Assembly: GCA_012184525.1 (NCBI GenBank)
Contig: WOFQ01000008.1
Coordinates: 62,001-126,000 of the forward strand
Length of the DNA stretch: 64,000 bases
Reading direction: 5' to 3'
Origin: Xenoacremonium recifei
Taxonomy: Eukaryota; Ascomycota; Sordariomycetes; Hypocreales; Nectriaceae
Positions 35,001 to 47,529 of the stretch are shown piece after piece. How positions within the stretch are numbered: position 1 is the first letter of the stretch; each line of letters begins with the position of its first letter. A model generated the notes under the pieces. It saw nothing but the letters and a program-made list of their open reading frames with translations. It ran no database searches and was not told the origin of the DNA. The position numbers and the translations under genes were made by a program.

Positions 35001-36484
35001 AGATGGGATGGGATGAGATGAGACCAGACGCGCGATGGCCCGGCACAGGCGCTGACAAAGACATCCAGGTATCGGACAACGATGAGTACTGTTCATCCTG
35101 TGGCAACGCGGGCGATGTCGTCTGCTGCGATGGCTGCCCGCGCTCCTTTCACTTTGAATGCGTCGACATGGTGCAGTCCGAGAGTCTTCCCGACGAGTGG
35201 TTCTGCAATGAGTGTCTCTATCGCCGGTATCCGGCTCGGATGCCCCCCTTCAAGGGCGCCTTCGCCGCGGCTCTCCATGTCCTCGAGAAGACCAACTCCC
35301 GCGCCTTTAGCCTCCCCAAGAAGCTCCAGACCCGGTTCGAGGGCGTCAAGGTCGGCTCTGACGGCGAGTACGAGGAGGTGTCGACGACCAACAAGACTCG
35401 ACGAAAGACTGGCTACGAGGAGGTGCCTGATTTCTTCAAGCAACGCGACGACGGCAAGGCCGTGCTCTGCCATGGCTGCCAGACGCCGGCCACCGACGTG
35501 CGCGCCATCATCCCTTGCAGCGTCTGCCCGCTGTACTGGCACATAGATTGTCTGGATCCGCCGCTCGCTGTACCCCCGGTCCTGAAGACGTGGCGGTGTC
35601 CCGCGCATGTGGATGATGTCTTGAACGAGAGCCATCCGCTGGCGCCTGCTCACCGCTTCCGTGTCATCAAGGGAGGCCAGAGCATCACTCCGTCTCTCTC
35701 GCGAGGACTGAAGAACAACGGCTACATCGAGGTCGACTGGGCCGGCGAGCCCGAGGTCTCAAATAAATCTGGCTGGCAAGATCCCGAGTCTTTTGGTCGC
35801 GGATTCAAGTTGCCAGCCCAGGGCATCGTCCTTGACTTCATTGAACAACTTCGACGAAAAGGTGCCGGATTCGGACCTCGCCGTGATGAGCAACGCTGGC
35901 TCACTCTCCCATCTATCAAACGCCCTACCACTGAACCCATCAAAGGATCTGCATGGCAGCGATCTGTCGATGAGGTTCAGGCCTCCCTGACCCTCGCCGC
36001 CCTCAAAGACAAACAGGAGCCTACGGGCATTGACCAGCTGACATCGGCCCTGTTGGTGAGTAGCTTTCTTTGACCCCGTTGAAACTCGATCAGTCTTTGT
36101 CATCCGATCCCTCGCTAACGTGTCTGTCACTCACAGTCTTCCATGGACCAACCCATGCTAGCCATGGTGGCCAAGAGCAACGCCGACAGCTTTGCCACGG
36201 GCCATCTCACCGAGAACGACAAGATGGGCCTCCGCGCCCTGCTCGCCCAGATGACGGCCATGACGGCCCGTGTGCGAGAGGTTCTTGGCGAGGATGCGCC
36301 CCCTGCCGGCGTGGCTGAGCAGCCCGAGCTTCGTCAAGCTGGCACGCTAGACATTCTCTCCCCCAACGACTCTGCCACCACAGAGCCGCATGAAAAGGTC
36401 GCTGCACCCCCTCCAGTGACCGAACCTACACCACCTTCCACCATCGACCACGCCGAGACGGAGGGCGCCATGGATCTCGACTAG
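32069..36484 (+). CDS. RCO1: Rpd3S-type double PHD protein Rco1
   Basis: Subunit of the Rpd3S (class I HDAC) complex that reads nucleosomes behind RNA polymerase II. Exons 32069-34329, 34585-34678, 35069-36055, 36137-36484; 1229 aa; introns 255, 390 and 81 nt, long for this window. The first ~750 residues are low-complexity (Gly/Thr, Ala, Gln-Thr repeats, KRQRR- and acidic blocks), with a conserved-looking helix-rich patch at about 270-340 (HYRYPTAWALRTLYDERSGD). PHD1 begins near residue 790: YCSSCGNAGDVVCCDGCPRS, HFECVD, WFCNECLYRRYP. PHD2 follows after a ~100-residue linker: LCHGCQTPATD, IPCSVCPLYWHIDCLDPPL, WRCPAH. The tail has MDQPMLAMVAKSNADSFATG and ends GAMDLD. The ATG lies in a good context (CCACCATGC). 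Confidence 0.9.
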
Positions 36485-37898
36485 GCCTTCTAGCCAAATA
36501 TTGATCCCCAAGGACAACAGCGTGTCGATTCCCAACATGTACGATTTCATCCCCGGAGACTCGCAAAGAGTCCACAACCATCGCCATTTCCCATCAGAAT
36601 CCATGGGACTCTACTCTTTTTCCTCTTTTCTTGTCTGCTGCTGCGACCACAATACAGCCGGCGTTGGGAGGTCCCTGATTATTTTCCTTCTCTTTTCCTC
36701 ATCACGACAACCCCCATAGAGACGACTCGGTGCTTTCATCTCCATCCCCTAAACGAAAAAGCGGCGGCCGTCCGCAATCTGGTTCTTTCTCTGATGTTCT
36801 TTGCCACCTTTTTTTGTTGTTTTTTCTACACTGCCCTCGGGGAAAGAATCGCTTTTTATATAGGGAAGACTGGAGATCGTTTTTTTCTTTGCTGCGTTTA
36901 CAGGGCTGGCGATTGAGATTAGGGGGCCTTGCTTGAGGCCGGATAATTCCCCATGTTGTAACATAAGATGGCGTGCGCGGGACGGTGGTAGAGGGCCGCG
37001 AGTGGGAAGACGGGTGGTGAGAGGTTGGAAGGATAACTAGACTGACTAGCTGTAGTTTTCGGACACGAATGCTAGATTGAAACTATTTTAATGACTTTAA
37101 TGTGTGAGTTGATGGATTTATTGCATTGTGTACGAGTGAAAGGGGGTTGTCATCAGGGGATAGACAAAACTGAAACTCAAGATACGCGAATTGGAGAACA
37201 GTCCCATCCGGTCGAGAATAGCCTTCACGCTTGAATCGATACCTTTGAAGCAAAGCTACGGCCTCCGCGGCCTTTTCATTCCACTGTAATATACAATACA
37301 ACCAACTGCTCCAACCCCCAACCGTTCTGGCGCTGTACCCCTTTCCCCCTTTCCATTCCCATCCCTTTCCCGCCTATACTCCGCCCGGACAGCGAGCCAA
37401 GACGGAGCAAGCCGCATGTCTACAGAGCAAAGAAACCCCTGTGGTTGACGAAAAGAGCCAAAGAAAGAAAGAGCCCCAGCCGCTCTTTTTTGTTTGTGTT
37501 TTGTGTGTAAAAAAATTTCTTTTCCGGTTCATTCAATCATGGATAAGTAAGCCCCTGCCCGCGCCGTGTTTTCCCTCCGAGGGCCCTGTGAAGGCCTGCC
37601 CAACAGGCTGTGCCGCGCGAGGGAAAAAGGGGAGGGCAGGCTTATCAAAGACGCATAGAAGCAAGAAGAAAATCGAAAAGAAGAAGAAGGTAGTAGTAGT
37701 AGTAGGGAAGACTAGCGAGGAATCTGATCGTGAGCAAGTATCATGATAGCACGGCACGTCTTCATAGTTTATGCAGTGTCTGCACCCGAATGTTTATCCC
37801 CCAAACTCCTCATGCGTGTGGCCTGATCGGCGAGCAAAGTGGTATCAAAGGAACTCCGTCGAAAACGGGAGACGCTTTTAGGACGGCGGGCGCATCGT
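36485..37898. other. Convergent 3' intergenic region RCO1 / PUF
   Basis: About 1.4 kb with T-rich tracts near 36.8 kb and a (TAG)5-type run at about 37690-37705. Short ORFs have no recognisable content. Confidence 0.5.
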
Positions 37899-40800
37899 TT
37901 ATCTCTGCCGTGTCTGTTAGCCGAGTGTTTCTCATTTATGACTATCAGCTCATCTTACCCGGCCGCGTCGGGGGTTAGACTGGTCCTGTTGCATGTATCC
38001 CATGTTCATGTTATACCCGTAACCCATTCCCATACCGAATCCCGGAGGATACGGCGTCGGACCGCTGGGCATGGGGGGCATGTGTGCCGGAGGCTGGACT
38101 GGGCTGCCATTGGGCATGTTCTGCTGACGGAATTGGTCGGCACCGTAGGTGTTGTATCCGGCCGGCATCTGGGCAAAGTTGTAGCCCATCGGCGCGCCAC
38201 GGCCCATCATGCTCTGTTGGTACTGAATCTGCTGCATGGTAGCGGCGGCCATGGGCGCGTTGGGCGCGTTGTACATCATGTTCTGGTTGAACTGCGGGAA
38301 GGACGAGACGCCAGTGTCGAGGTTGACGTTCTCGTTCCGCTGGCCATTGTAACCCAGGTCGAACCGGTTCTGGTTCTGGTTGTGGTTGCTGGGAGTGTTG
38401 GCGGGATTGTAGAAAGGCTTGTTCGAGTGACCCGATTGAGCATGATGACCATTGGCGTTGGTCTGTCTCGACGAGGGCCGCTGTCGGTGCTCCGAATGCG
38501 TGCTCGCGTCTCGGTTGTTGCCATTGTTACGGGTTGACAGACCGACCTCGTCCATCAGGCGCTTATAACCTTGATTCGGTTGGGCCTTGATCCGGACCAA
38601 CACATTCTTGATAGTCTCAGACACCTGAGCGCGGATGCTGTCGTCGAAGAACGGAGTGGTTATCACCTTGAAGATCAGCGTGGCGCCACAGCTGTGATCG
38701 TTGAGGATAGCCTCCAGCACCTGGTCATTGGGGGTATAGAACAGCGCCCTCAGGATGACGTCTCGGGCCTCCACCTCATTCTTCTGGTTGATAACTTTCA
38801 AGACTGTGAGATACGCAACCTTATGGGTACAGAGATGGACGAGGTAGGGAACAAGCTGGGGCGACAGGACTGTTCTGCGCAGAGGGAACGTGCAGGTATC
38901 AAGGAACCAGGTCAACAACAGGGCGCCATTGGCGTTGGTCGCCAGCTGGACGCTGTGAAGCGCGATGGCGGCTGCGAGCATTCTTTGCTGGTCCTTTGTG
39001 GCATGATGGCTCTCCAAGCAAGCCCTCATGGCTCGGGCACCGAAGCGACCCTGAGCAATCTCCCACATCCGGCTGAGCATGCTCTCGAAGATGAAGTCGG
39101 TGTAAGGCGCACCAAACTTGAGACAGCCTTGGAGGACATAGTTGCCGTACTGGTCTAGGAATAGGGGGATAGTGTAAGGGCGCAAGTACCGAACAATCAT
39201 GCCCATCTGGGAATGTGTCTTGCACACGTCGATTATCTTCTGAGCAGCCCAAGTACCGTTCTTGTGCACTCCAATCTCGGCCAAGTGGGGGGCGATTTCG
39301 CGGAGCATGTCGTCCCGAATGTTGTCTGAGCAATGCTCAAAGAGCTTTTGCACCACCGTGTTTCCGAGATAGTCTGAAGACAGTTCCGCAATCTCCGGGA
39401 GCATGTCAATTGCAATTGCCTCAACCTCAATGTCCGTAAGGCTCTGGTTGTCAAGGCGTTTTCGAATATCTCGAAGCTTTGGTGCGTCATGGCTCCTGGT
39501 GTGCGTGGGTTCTCGAATAGGCGGAATCTCATCTTTGAAACCATTGTACTCAATAGCTGATTGGAGACGTTCATTGATTGCAACCTTGCTCTCATCGGAG
39601 GCTTCGAAGCTTCCGACAATAGCCAGGATGTCGTCCGTCATAGCCCGGAGCGGGCGGACTGTAGGAGTGACGTTTGCAGCCGGGGGAGCAGAGGCAGTCT
39701 CTCCAGCAGGGGTTGAAGTACCTCCCAATGGCGCACCCTCCTGGCCCTTCGCGAATGGATCCGGGCTAGGTGATGGGTAAACGCCGTCGTGGCCAGGAGT
39801 GTTGGAAGCGGAGGACTGGGGTTTGGCGAAGTTGATTCGAACAGGTCCGGCACCAGGGAAAATCTCTTTGCCGTTCATGCTCGCCTTGGCGGAGATGGCA
39901 CTTTCGATACGCTCGAAGTTTACGAAACCGCAATTCTTGTGAGTGAGAACTCGTGCGGAAACAACGTGGCCGTGGGGCTTGAACATCTCCATCAGCGTCG
40001 AAGTGGTGGTCGAAGTGGGAATGCTGCCAAGCCAAAGGGCACAAGTAGGGCCTTCCAGGCCTGCTTCATCCGTGCTGAGAAGACCAGCGTTGCGGCTGTT
40101 AGATCGACCAAGGTCCATAGCGGCGACTGCCTGTGGAAGATCCTCCTCCTCCTGTAGACGAATATCCGCAGGAGTCATAGTGCTGCTGACACCCAAGGAA
40201 CTGTTTCCATAGGTCCGCATCAAGCGGCTTCCGGGAGTGTCCAAGACACCAGCAGTTCGGGCGCGGGGCCGAGTTGCAACTGAGACCTGGCTGGCCGTAA
40301 AGGCCTGGACAGCCAGGTTGTGGTTGTGAATTGCGGCATTGGTAGCGGCCATCTGATCCTGGAGATTCAGATACTGCGACTCCGTGAGCTCGCCATAGTC
40401 GTCTTCGTCGGCATATTTGTCGGTATTGTTGACCGAGTAGGATCGGAACCTACTCTGGTGGAGTCTGTTGAACTCTTGATTTGACATGTAGGGGGTAGCG
40501 AGCTGTGCGCGAGGAGGCTGTGGTGTTTCTGCGAGTCCCAGATAGTCAAGCGTTCTCATATGAACGTCGGATTCGCCACCTCCTTCTCTAGAGAACTGAG
40601 ACTGTGCAGGAGAGCTGGGTCCGTTGGAGCCGACACTAGCAATGCTCGCAAGAGTAGAAGCTCGTTCACGACCAATACCTGCTGGGTTCCAGCTGCTGCT
40701 GAAGATGGATGGACCGAAGGGAGAGTTAGTCCCCGGAATTGGGCCGAACTGGCTTCTTTGAGGCAGAGAGCCCGCGCGCAGCCGGGACAACAGGGTTGAG

Positions 40801-41562
40801 TTGTTGGAGGCGTTTTCCAAGACCTCCAGGTTGGGGGACGGAGATTTATTAAATGGCGTCTGAGCTGGAGTTTGTCGAGCGGATTTCGCCGCCAGACCTG
40901 GAATATTCAACAGACCGTTCCCAGCACCACCCGGAGAGAAGCGAGAGGGCACGGTGCCTGCACGAGCTCGTCGGGTTTGAGGCAAGCTATCCGGAGTCGG
41001 AAGTTGCGCGAAGTCGGGAAAACCGTCGGTTGGCGACTCAGGGATGTTCTCACGCAGAGGTGTAGAATTTCCGCTGGTGGGCGGACCGCCCCAAAGACTG
41101 ACGGGGAGGCCAGGGACACCCTCCTGAGCTTGAATTTCACGCGCTCTGATGTAGGTGTCAGCGAAGGGTTCACACAAAGTGTCTTAGTGTGGGACTGGTC
41201 ATGAGCTCGGAAAAGTTCAAGTTCTCAAGCTCTGGAGGAGTAGCAGCGCAGCTTGGGAGGAAAGAGGACGAAGATGAAGGCGAAGAGGACAATGGGAGGG
41301 AAGGCTCGACAGACCTCTTAGAGAACAGGCGGCTGGAGGTTCCCATCTCGTGCGACGGAGAACCAGCCCCGGAGCGCGAGTTGCCCGCCATCATGCCCGG
41401 CGGAGGATTCATGCCGACAGGAAGACCAAAGGGTGGCCGCGACGAGGGCAGAGGCGGTTCGATGGGAGAGTTTCCGGCTGATGGAGAGGTGGAACGAGTT
41501 TGACTTGCCGACTGTGAGGTATAGCCTAGCGTCGTCAAGTGTTCGGATCGAGCAGTGGACAT
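37899..41562 (-). CDS. RRM-Pumilio RNA-binding protein, JSN1/PUF2 type
   Basis: RNA-binding protein that combines one RRM with Pumilio repeats, as in yeast Jsn1/Puf2, which bind mRNAs for membrane-associated proteins. Exons 41562-41176, 41123-37959 and a 6-nt last exon 37904-37899; about 1185 aa. The first intron (41124-41175, 52 nt, GTGTGA...CTCAG, branch CGCTGAC) removes what otherwise looks like a frameshift. The second (37905-37958, 54 nt, GTAAGA, branch GGCTAAC, CAG) gives the C-terminus NPRRGRR; reading through instead ends NPRRGRVR at 37950. The RRM lies at about 489-565 (LWLGSIP, KNCGFVNF). Pumilio repeats lie at about 690-980 (YLGNTVVQKLFEHC, KNGTWAAQKIIDVC, QYGNYVLQGCLKFG). A Gln/Asn/Met/Pro-rich tail follows. 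The N-terminus is Ser/Pro-rich. Start ATG 41562 reads MSTARSE. Confidence 0.93.
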
Positions 41563-41595
41563 TATCAATTATCTAGCCGACCTCATGAGTTGGTG

Positions 41596-41618
41596 ACACA
41601 CACACACACACACACACA
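41596..41618. repeat. (AC)n microsatellite
   Basis: About 11 uninterrupted AC dinucleotides just upstream of the PUF start; seen directly. Confidence 0.95.
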
Positions 41619-42378
41619 GAGGTGGGCGTGCCGGGCCGGACACAAGATGTTATTCGCAGAGGGTGACGAATCGGTGGATTCGCAGGACCTGGATCGCAGC
41701 TGGGCGTCACGAGGCTGTCGACAGAGTTTCGGGGCAGCTTGTGCTGGTGCGTATATGGTCCTGTCGCAATTAACCCTGCTGAGCTTCCGGCCAGGATCTT
41801 TTATATGGACGGAGAGATGCGCGGTGGGCAGTTCGATCGAGGATGCTCTTGTTTCGAAAAAAGGGTGGTCGTCTGAAGGAGCGCGGTGCGAATGGAGAAG
41901 GGGATCCAGAAGCCGGTAGGTGTATTACAAGGGGAGTTTCCTCGAGAACAGGATGAGATTCAGTCGAGAGCAGTCGACGGCCGGACGAACGAGGCAACGG
42001 ATGGCAGCGTCTCGGTCGCAGAGGGAGACGAGCGATTCGAGATGATGCGATGATGGACGAGACTGGCTGCAGCGGGAGCAGAGGCACGGAGCTTGCAGAA
42101 GTGGTGGAAGTTGGCAGCCAGCGATGGGTTGTCGTCAAAGCGCCACCTCCAGGGGGGTGAGAGATGCAAACCTACTCCGTACAGGGCAAAGGAAGGGAAA
42201 TAAGAAAAAGGGAAGAGGCACAAACAAAGTTACGATCAATATACAGGCCTCATGAGGACAACGGGCCGTTGACGAGGGGAGGGGCCTGGAGAAGAGGATT
42301 GGGGGGGGGGAGGGATGTAAGAGAAGAGGTTGAGGAGGGGAGGAGAGAAAGGGAAAGGGAGAGGAGAGAATTGCGTGT

Positions 42379-42400
42379 GGGATGGGATGGGATGGGATGG
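42379..42400. repeat. (GGGAT)4 microsatellite
   Basis: Four copies of GGGAT plus GG; a related run of GAGAT/GGGAT words lies at about 34995-35020 in the third RCO1 intron region. Confidence 0.9.
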
Positions 42401-43743
42401 TGATGATGCAGGAGACGCCCTGGGCACAGCGCAGCAGAGAAACCTCTCATGGATCAGTGGACTGCATCCATCAATCAGCGCACTGCCTCCTGCCTGTGAT
42501 GGCGCTGCACCGCTGGAGCTGCAGCGCCCAGCACGCTGGGATTTAGTGGATGCTCCCTAAGACTGCCGCTGGGGCGCTGCAGCACAGGCACAGCACTGGG
42601 TGGGGACAGACAGGTCACTTCTTTTCGAGGATGGAAGGAACCTTGGACGGGGCGTTCGGGGCTGGCACTGGCGCTGGCGCTGGCGACGACGCCGCGTTTC
42701 AAGTACCATTGAGGTCACTTAAAGTGGCCGAGCAGTCGAGGACAGTTCTTGACTAGACATGAAAAGCTCCCCTTGAGAACAATAGCAAGTCCCCAAATTC
42801 AATTCTGCAGTCCCGACGAAACACACTCCAGTTGTTTCCTCCTCCGCAATCACAGCACCGCCCTATCATGGCCTCCAGCCCTGCCGTCAGCCCGCCTTGT
42901 CAGCAGCGCCCTCGTTTCAACTTTCCAAGGAACCTGGGCTGGTACCAGTGCCGGTACCTGGCGGCAGAGCACTCTCCTGGTACCTGGCGCCGCGACCTGG
43001 ACACATGGCTTTCCCGCTCACCCCCCTAACTGACTAACCCCTGGATAGACCGACAAACCAGAAAAACGCCCATCTGTGTTTGAGTTCGTGTGATGCTGCG
43101 AGCTCTGCGTCTTCGTGTCAACAACTTGCACCTCTCAGCCAAAAGACCGTCTTTTAGACTTTCACACGCGGCGGCCTCGTCACCACCAAATCACATGACT
43201 TCGAGTCATGAACCGGGCGGGGGACGAGCCAGAAGAGCCAATCCGTGGACTGGGCTTCCACCGCAGAACCTCACCGACCCAGCCGGCATTTGTCCTTGAC
43301 GTGGCTTGATTCGAGGACAGACACACGGCACAGGGCTCAGTTAGCCCCTTTTTCGAGGCACATGTATTGCGCGCATACAGACGGACGAACGCCAGGCGGA
43401 CCCCCCCAAACCAGCCCCAACCGACGCCAGTATAAGCCGAGCCACCGCCATACTGTATACATTTGCGTCCCCTTTCGTATTATCTATTCACGGAAACCTA
43501 GGGCGGTCTGAGGATCAGGTACGCGTGCGGATAACTGGGCGAACACGACAGTCACCCACCCTCCCATTCATGCCCTGCCGCCCGCCGTCGCCAATCACCA
43601 GCCCCGGCGCTGCTGTCGGAGGATCTGCTAAACACGATGCTGAAACAAGCCCTATTTACTCCCGACAGCGCAGTCGACCAGGGGTCCAGGGGATCCTCCG
43701 TTTCATCTCCCACGGCGCTCTCACTTGATACATCGCGCGCCAG

Positions 43744-43766
43744 CTGGACTGGACTGGACTGGACTG
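43744..43766. repeat. (CTGGA)4 microsatellite
   Basis: Four copies of CTGGA followed by CTG; seen directly. Confidence 0.9.
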
Positions 43767-44871
43767 CTCCATTCCCCGCGTGCCGTCCCTAGACTTCAGA
43801 CGGAGCACACGCCGACTGGGATGAGCGATAACAACGGCCACGATCTTGCTATCTTCACTACTTGTACAGACGACAAGTACATACTGCACCCAAAGCTTCG
43901 ACAGGGGGTGGAGCAGAAGTCCTCTTCCCCTCTCCCCTCCCTCCCGGGCCACGACATCCAGAACAGACAGATCTCCACCCATCCACGAATCTGGTGACAG
44001 TCCCTCTCGGATACTTCTGTGCATCGACGTCAGTCTGTCTTGTCAGCAACCCCAAGAATGCATATTACGAAGCACAGCCCACCAAGGATAGCACTTCGCA
44101 CCTCTCGTGTCATCTTGCATTCTCCTTGGCTCCCAGCAGCTTCAGACTCGCCAATTGGCTGTGGCGCCAGCATCCTCCGTTCGCCCTCGGTGCCATGCAG
44201 TCACAGAACCAGACGTGCGTGTCAATCTGGCAGTGGGCGTCCAGGGAATCCTGCTGCGACGTCTCCCTCTTGGCGAGAGCTGAAATGCAGTGTGCCGCCA
44301 CCACTCGATGCCCTCTCCACCCTTGATCGACTCTGTATGAACGTGCCGAGGGCCGATTGACAACAAACACTCGAGTCTACGCGCGGCTCCCGTGAATACT
44401 ATGCGAATGGGCCAAATCCTTCATTCAATGTCCTTTCTATATTCTGTCACTCAAGTATTCGGCAGCTGTAATCCCCACGTAGGCGCAGAGCCCGTCAACC
44501 ATTTGTCCTGCAACCTTCCTCCCTCAAAGATGCAATCCAATGCCATCATCCATGTCATGTTATGACCTCTTGCGGAAACCCTGAGAAAGACTCAACGCTG
44601 CTTGAACACATGCCCGTCAGACCTCGTCACATAACATCATGATTCGCAACGCGGCCACAGTGAGGTTTTGGGAAATCATTTTCCGGGGCACGTTGTAGTT
44701 GTAGTAGGTGTAATAAAGAATTCCATCGCATCCCAAACGCCATCCATCATCTCGGGGGAATATATGCGTCATTCCTGCTTTCAAACCGTTGCAGGATGCC
44801 AAATAGAACTGGAAGGTACTTGTTCTCTCTTCTTTTCAAAAACATTATCATTGGTGTCAACGCATTGCTCC

Positions 44872-47529
44872 TTACTTGGAATGCTTCTTGAACGCCAGGA
44901 GGTCGGCGAGTGAGCCAAGAGGACATCCATGCTTAAGGAAGTCGTGGATGAGCAGCTCGTCAGCCGAGGCTCGACTCTTGACGTCCACACACAGACAGAC
45001 CGACAAGAAGGCTTTCAACTCCTTGCTCAGCTTCTCGGGCTTCTTCAGACGCGGCGTTCCGTTGGTGGCAATGAGGTAGAGCGCCTTTAGCGGCTCTTCG
45101 TTGAGGTAGGGCGGTTCAGACTCTATCATTTCAATCGCCATGATACCAAGGGACCAGATGTCGACCTTGGGTCCGTATTCTTTCTGCTTGACCACTTCCG
45201 GAGCCATCCAGTAAGGCGTGCCGACCATAGTAGCTCGCTTCGACTTCGTCTCGGTGAGTTTGGCGCAGAAACCAAAATCAGCTGGAAGAAAGTCAGTCAA
45301 CCGATCTCGAACGTATTGTAATTTTACTTACTGATCTTGACATTACCACGGGCATCAAGAAGGACATTGTCACTCTTGATATCGCGGTGAATAATACTTT
45401 GCGAATGAAGGTGTTGTAAGCCACGGCAGGTCTGCATTGGAAGTTAGCTTGCGATCCTCCACTATCATTAGTCTGAATGAACTCACCTCAAGGCAGATAG
45501 TTGAAATCTGTTCCTCCGAGATTGAGGGGTTGTTATCAATCACGTCTGTCAAGGCACCACCCTCCATATACTCCATGACGACCCAGAGCTCGGCGTTGTT
45601 GTTACGCAAGAAGGCGTCTAGGAAGTTGACAATGTTTCGATGCCTGCTGTCCTTCATCACCATGATCTCGTTCACGATGAGCTCCTTACGGGGCTGATGT
45701 GCGAGATCCATCTGCTTGATGGCGACCTGGGCTCGGGGACCTTGCTGGCGAAGGATATCACGAGCAATACCCTGGGCAGTATCCTTGATCTTGGCAACGT
45801 AGACAGATCCAGATGCACCCTGACCAATCTTCTTTTGCTTCGAGTATGACAGGTTGGGATCGTCCTTGGAGACCGCTTCTTTCAGTTTAGCCATGACTTC
45901 GCTCTCTGACATGGTGGACATGCGAACGTCCTGCTTCCTCTCTGAAGGCGAGGGCTTGGCGGTCAGTGCTGCCTCAGCAGCCTTGACACCATCAGCCGGC
46001 TGCTGGGCCTGGCTTGGCTTAGGCGCCACATTGAGCGGCTTGACCGGGGCGGGCAATCGAGAAGCCTGAGCTTGCTGCTGGGGCTGCCGAGGTTGCGATG
46101 CTCCACCATTCTGATATCGAGGAGCACTGGCAGAGCCCATCTGGCCATTGTCAGTTCGCTGCTGCGGTGGCTGCCGTGAGGGGTCCCTCATAGAGCTCGA
46201 GCTCTGCTGAGAAGACATGGGAGGCCGTTGTTGGGCGGTAGGAGGTGACGGGGCAGGCCTCTGAGCGCGAAGACCGTTTGCTTGTTGAGATGGCTTGGGA
46301 GCAGGAGGAGCCGCTCGGGTAGGGTTGAAGCGATCAGGCTGAGGCGCCGGGGACGATGAGCCACTGAACCCGCCAATCTCTTGTTGGGCGAGGGGAACCT
46401 TGGTCTTGGGGATCGACGCGTTGTACGCCTCAAGATCACGGCGGTTCTGTTCCTCAATCTCACGCTGTCGTTGCGCCTCCATCTGCTTCTTTCGTTGCTC
46501 TTCCCGGAGCTGGTCTTGTGAAACGTAGTTGGGCGACATGGCCTGCATCTGTTGGCGCTGCTGCTGTTGCTGCTGCTCATTAATGGTGGGCCGTCGAGGT
46601 GGCTGCGAGTTCGCCGGAGGAGGAGTGGGCGTGTAGCCAGGTCGTTGGGAGGCGGGAGGAGGCGCTGGACGAGGAGGAGCCACACCAGCACCACCGCCAT
46701 ACCCAAGCTGCTTGTTTGCTGACATAGGAGTCGACGGCATGCTAGCATACTGGTTGGGGTTCTCGGCCTTCTTGGTGAGATCCGTGTAGAAGTCAAGGAC
46801 CTCGAAGACGGCCTGGGGGTTGCGCTCGTAGTCCTCCTTGGTGATGGCGGACGAGTTGAGCAGCTTGGACCACTCAGGCGGCAATCCCACGAACTCTCCA
46901 GTCTGGGGATCGAAACCGACATGTACGGCGTGAGAGAAGTTGGTCGGGTTGCTAACACCGCCCATTCCCGGGCAGGCACCGTAGATGAAGTCAATCCACT
47001 CGTATAGGTCGTCGTCAGACTTGACCTTGATCTGAAGCGTCCTGGTTGTGCCATCGTCGTCTCCGGGGCTGTTGGAGGGTCCATCGGGCTTCCGCTTGAT
47101 CTCGAAGATGGTACCGGCAGACTCGACTCGTCCAACATTCACCACATCTCTCAGAAAAAGCGTGTAGGCAACTTTGCCTCCCTCCGTTTTGTGAAAGTCA
47201 AGCGACTCCTTGCGAAGGATGAGGTACTTCTGCCTCCATTGCTGGAACAGTGTCTTGCCCTCCTTGACCGAAGCCCAGCCTTCCTTCTTGATTGCCACGC
47301 CACCCAAGCCGTCGGTGTTGTTAGACTGTTGTCGGGCAATGGGCAGAGAGATGGTAGAGCCGGTGTAGGTGGAAGTAGCGGTGCTGCGGATGGGAGAGAT
47401 GGCCATGTTGGCCATGCTGCCAGGGAGGTTCGTGTTAGGGGTGAGGGCGAGGCGGGGTCGGTCGGTGGGAGGTCGGGGGGCCGGGCCTGGGTTCATGAAC
47501 TGGCCGGTCGAATACATGCTGCGAGACAT
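44872..47529 (-). CDS. CLA4: p21-activated kinase Cla4 (PH-CRIB-kinase)
   Basis: Cdc42/Rac-activated Ser/Thr kinase for septation, polarity and hyphal morphogenesis. Exons 47529-45487, 45431-45332, 45281-44872; 850 aa; introns 55 and 50 nt. A PH domain (about 80-198) begins KKEGWASVKEGK, and a CRIB/PBD motif follows at about 192-211 (VSNPTNFSHAVHVGFD); having both defines Cla4 rather than Ste20. A Pro/Gln-rich linker precedes the kinase (from about 560): glycine loop IGQGASGSVYVAKI, VAIKQMD lysine, catalytic Asp698 in HRDIKSDN, Asp716 in ITDFG, and activation segment RATMVGTPYWMAPEVV. The start at 47529 (MSRSMYSTG) was chosen because 12 residues later a second Met opens the family-like MYSTGQFMNPGPAPRP; upstream in-frame sequence has a weak Met and looks like leader. 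Confidence 0.95.

Larger units (their letters stand above)
41563..44871. other. 3.3-kb intergenic region with simple repeats
   Basis: Between PUF (5' side) and CLA4 (3' side), both minus strand. Holds (AC)11 at about 41596-41618, a G10 run at 42301-42310, (GGGAT)4 at about 42379-42400 and (CTGGA)4 at about 43744-43766. Several 60-150 codon ORFs on both strands have no domain, no homologue I recognise and conflicting overlaps. No tRNA found. Probably a long PUF promoter/leader plus CLA4 3' UTR. Confidence 0.45.

Noticed and set aside
41124..41177. Frameshift between the two PUF reading frames
   Set aside because: A 52-nt GT-AG intron with a branch point joins the frames in phase.
43725..44370. 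Overlapping ORFs between PUF and CLA4
   Set aside because: Six frames open at once with no recognisable protein; treated as non-coding.
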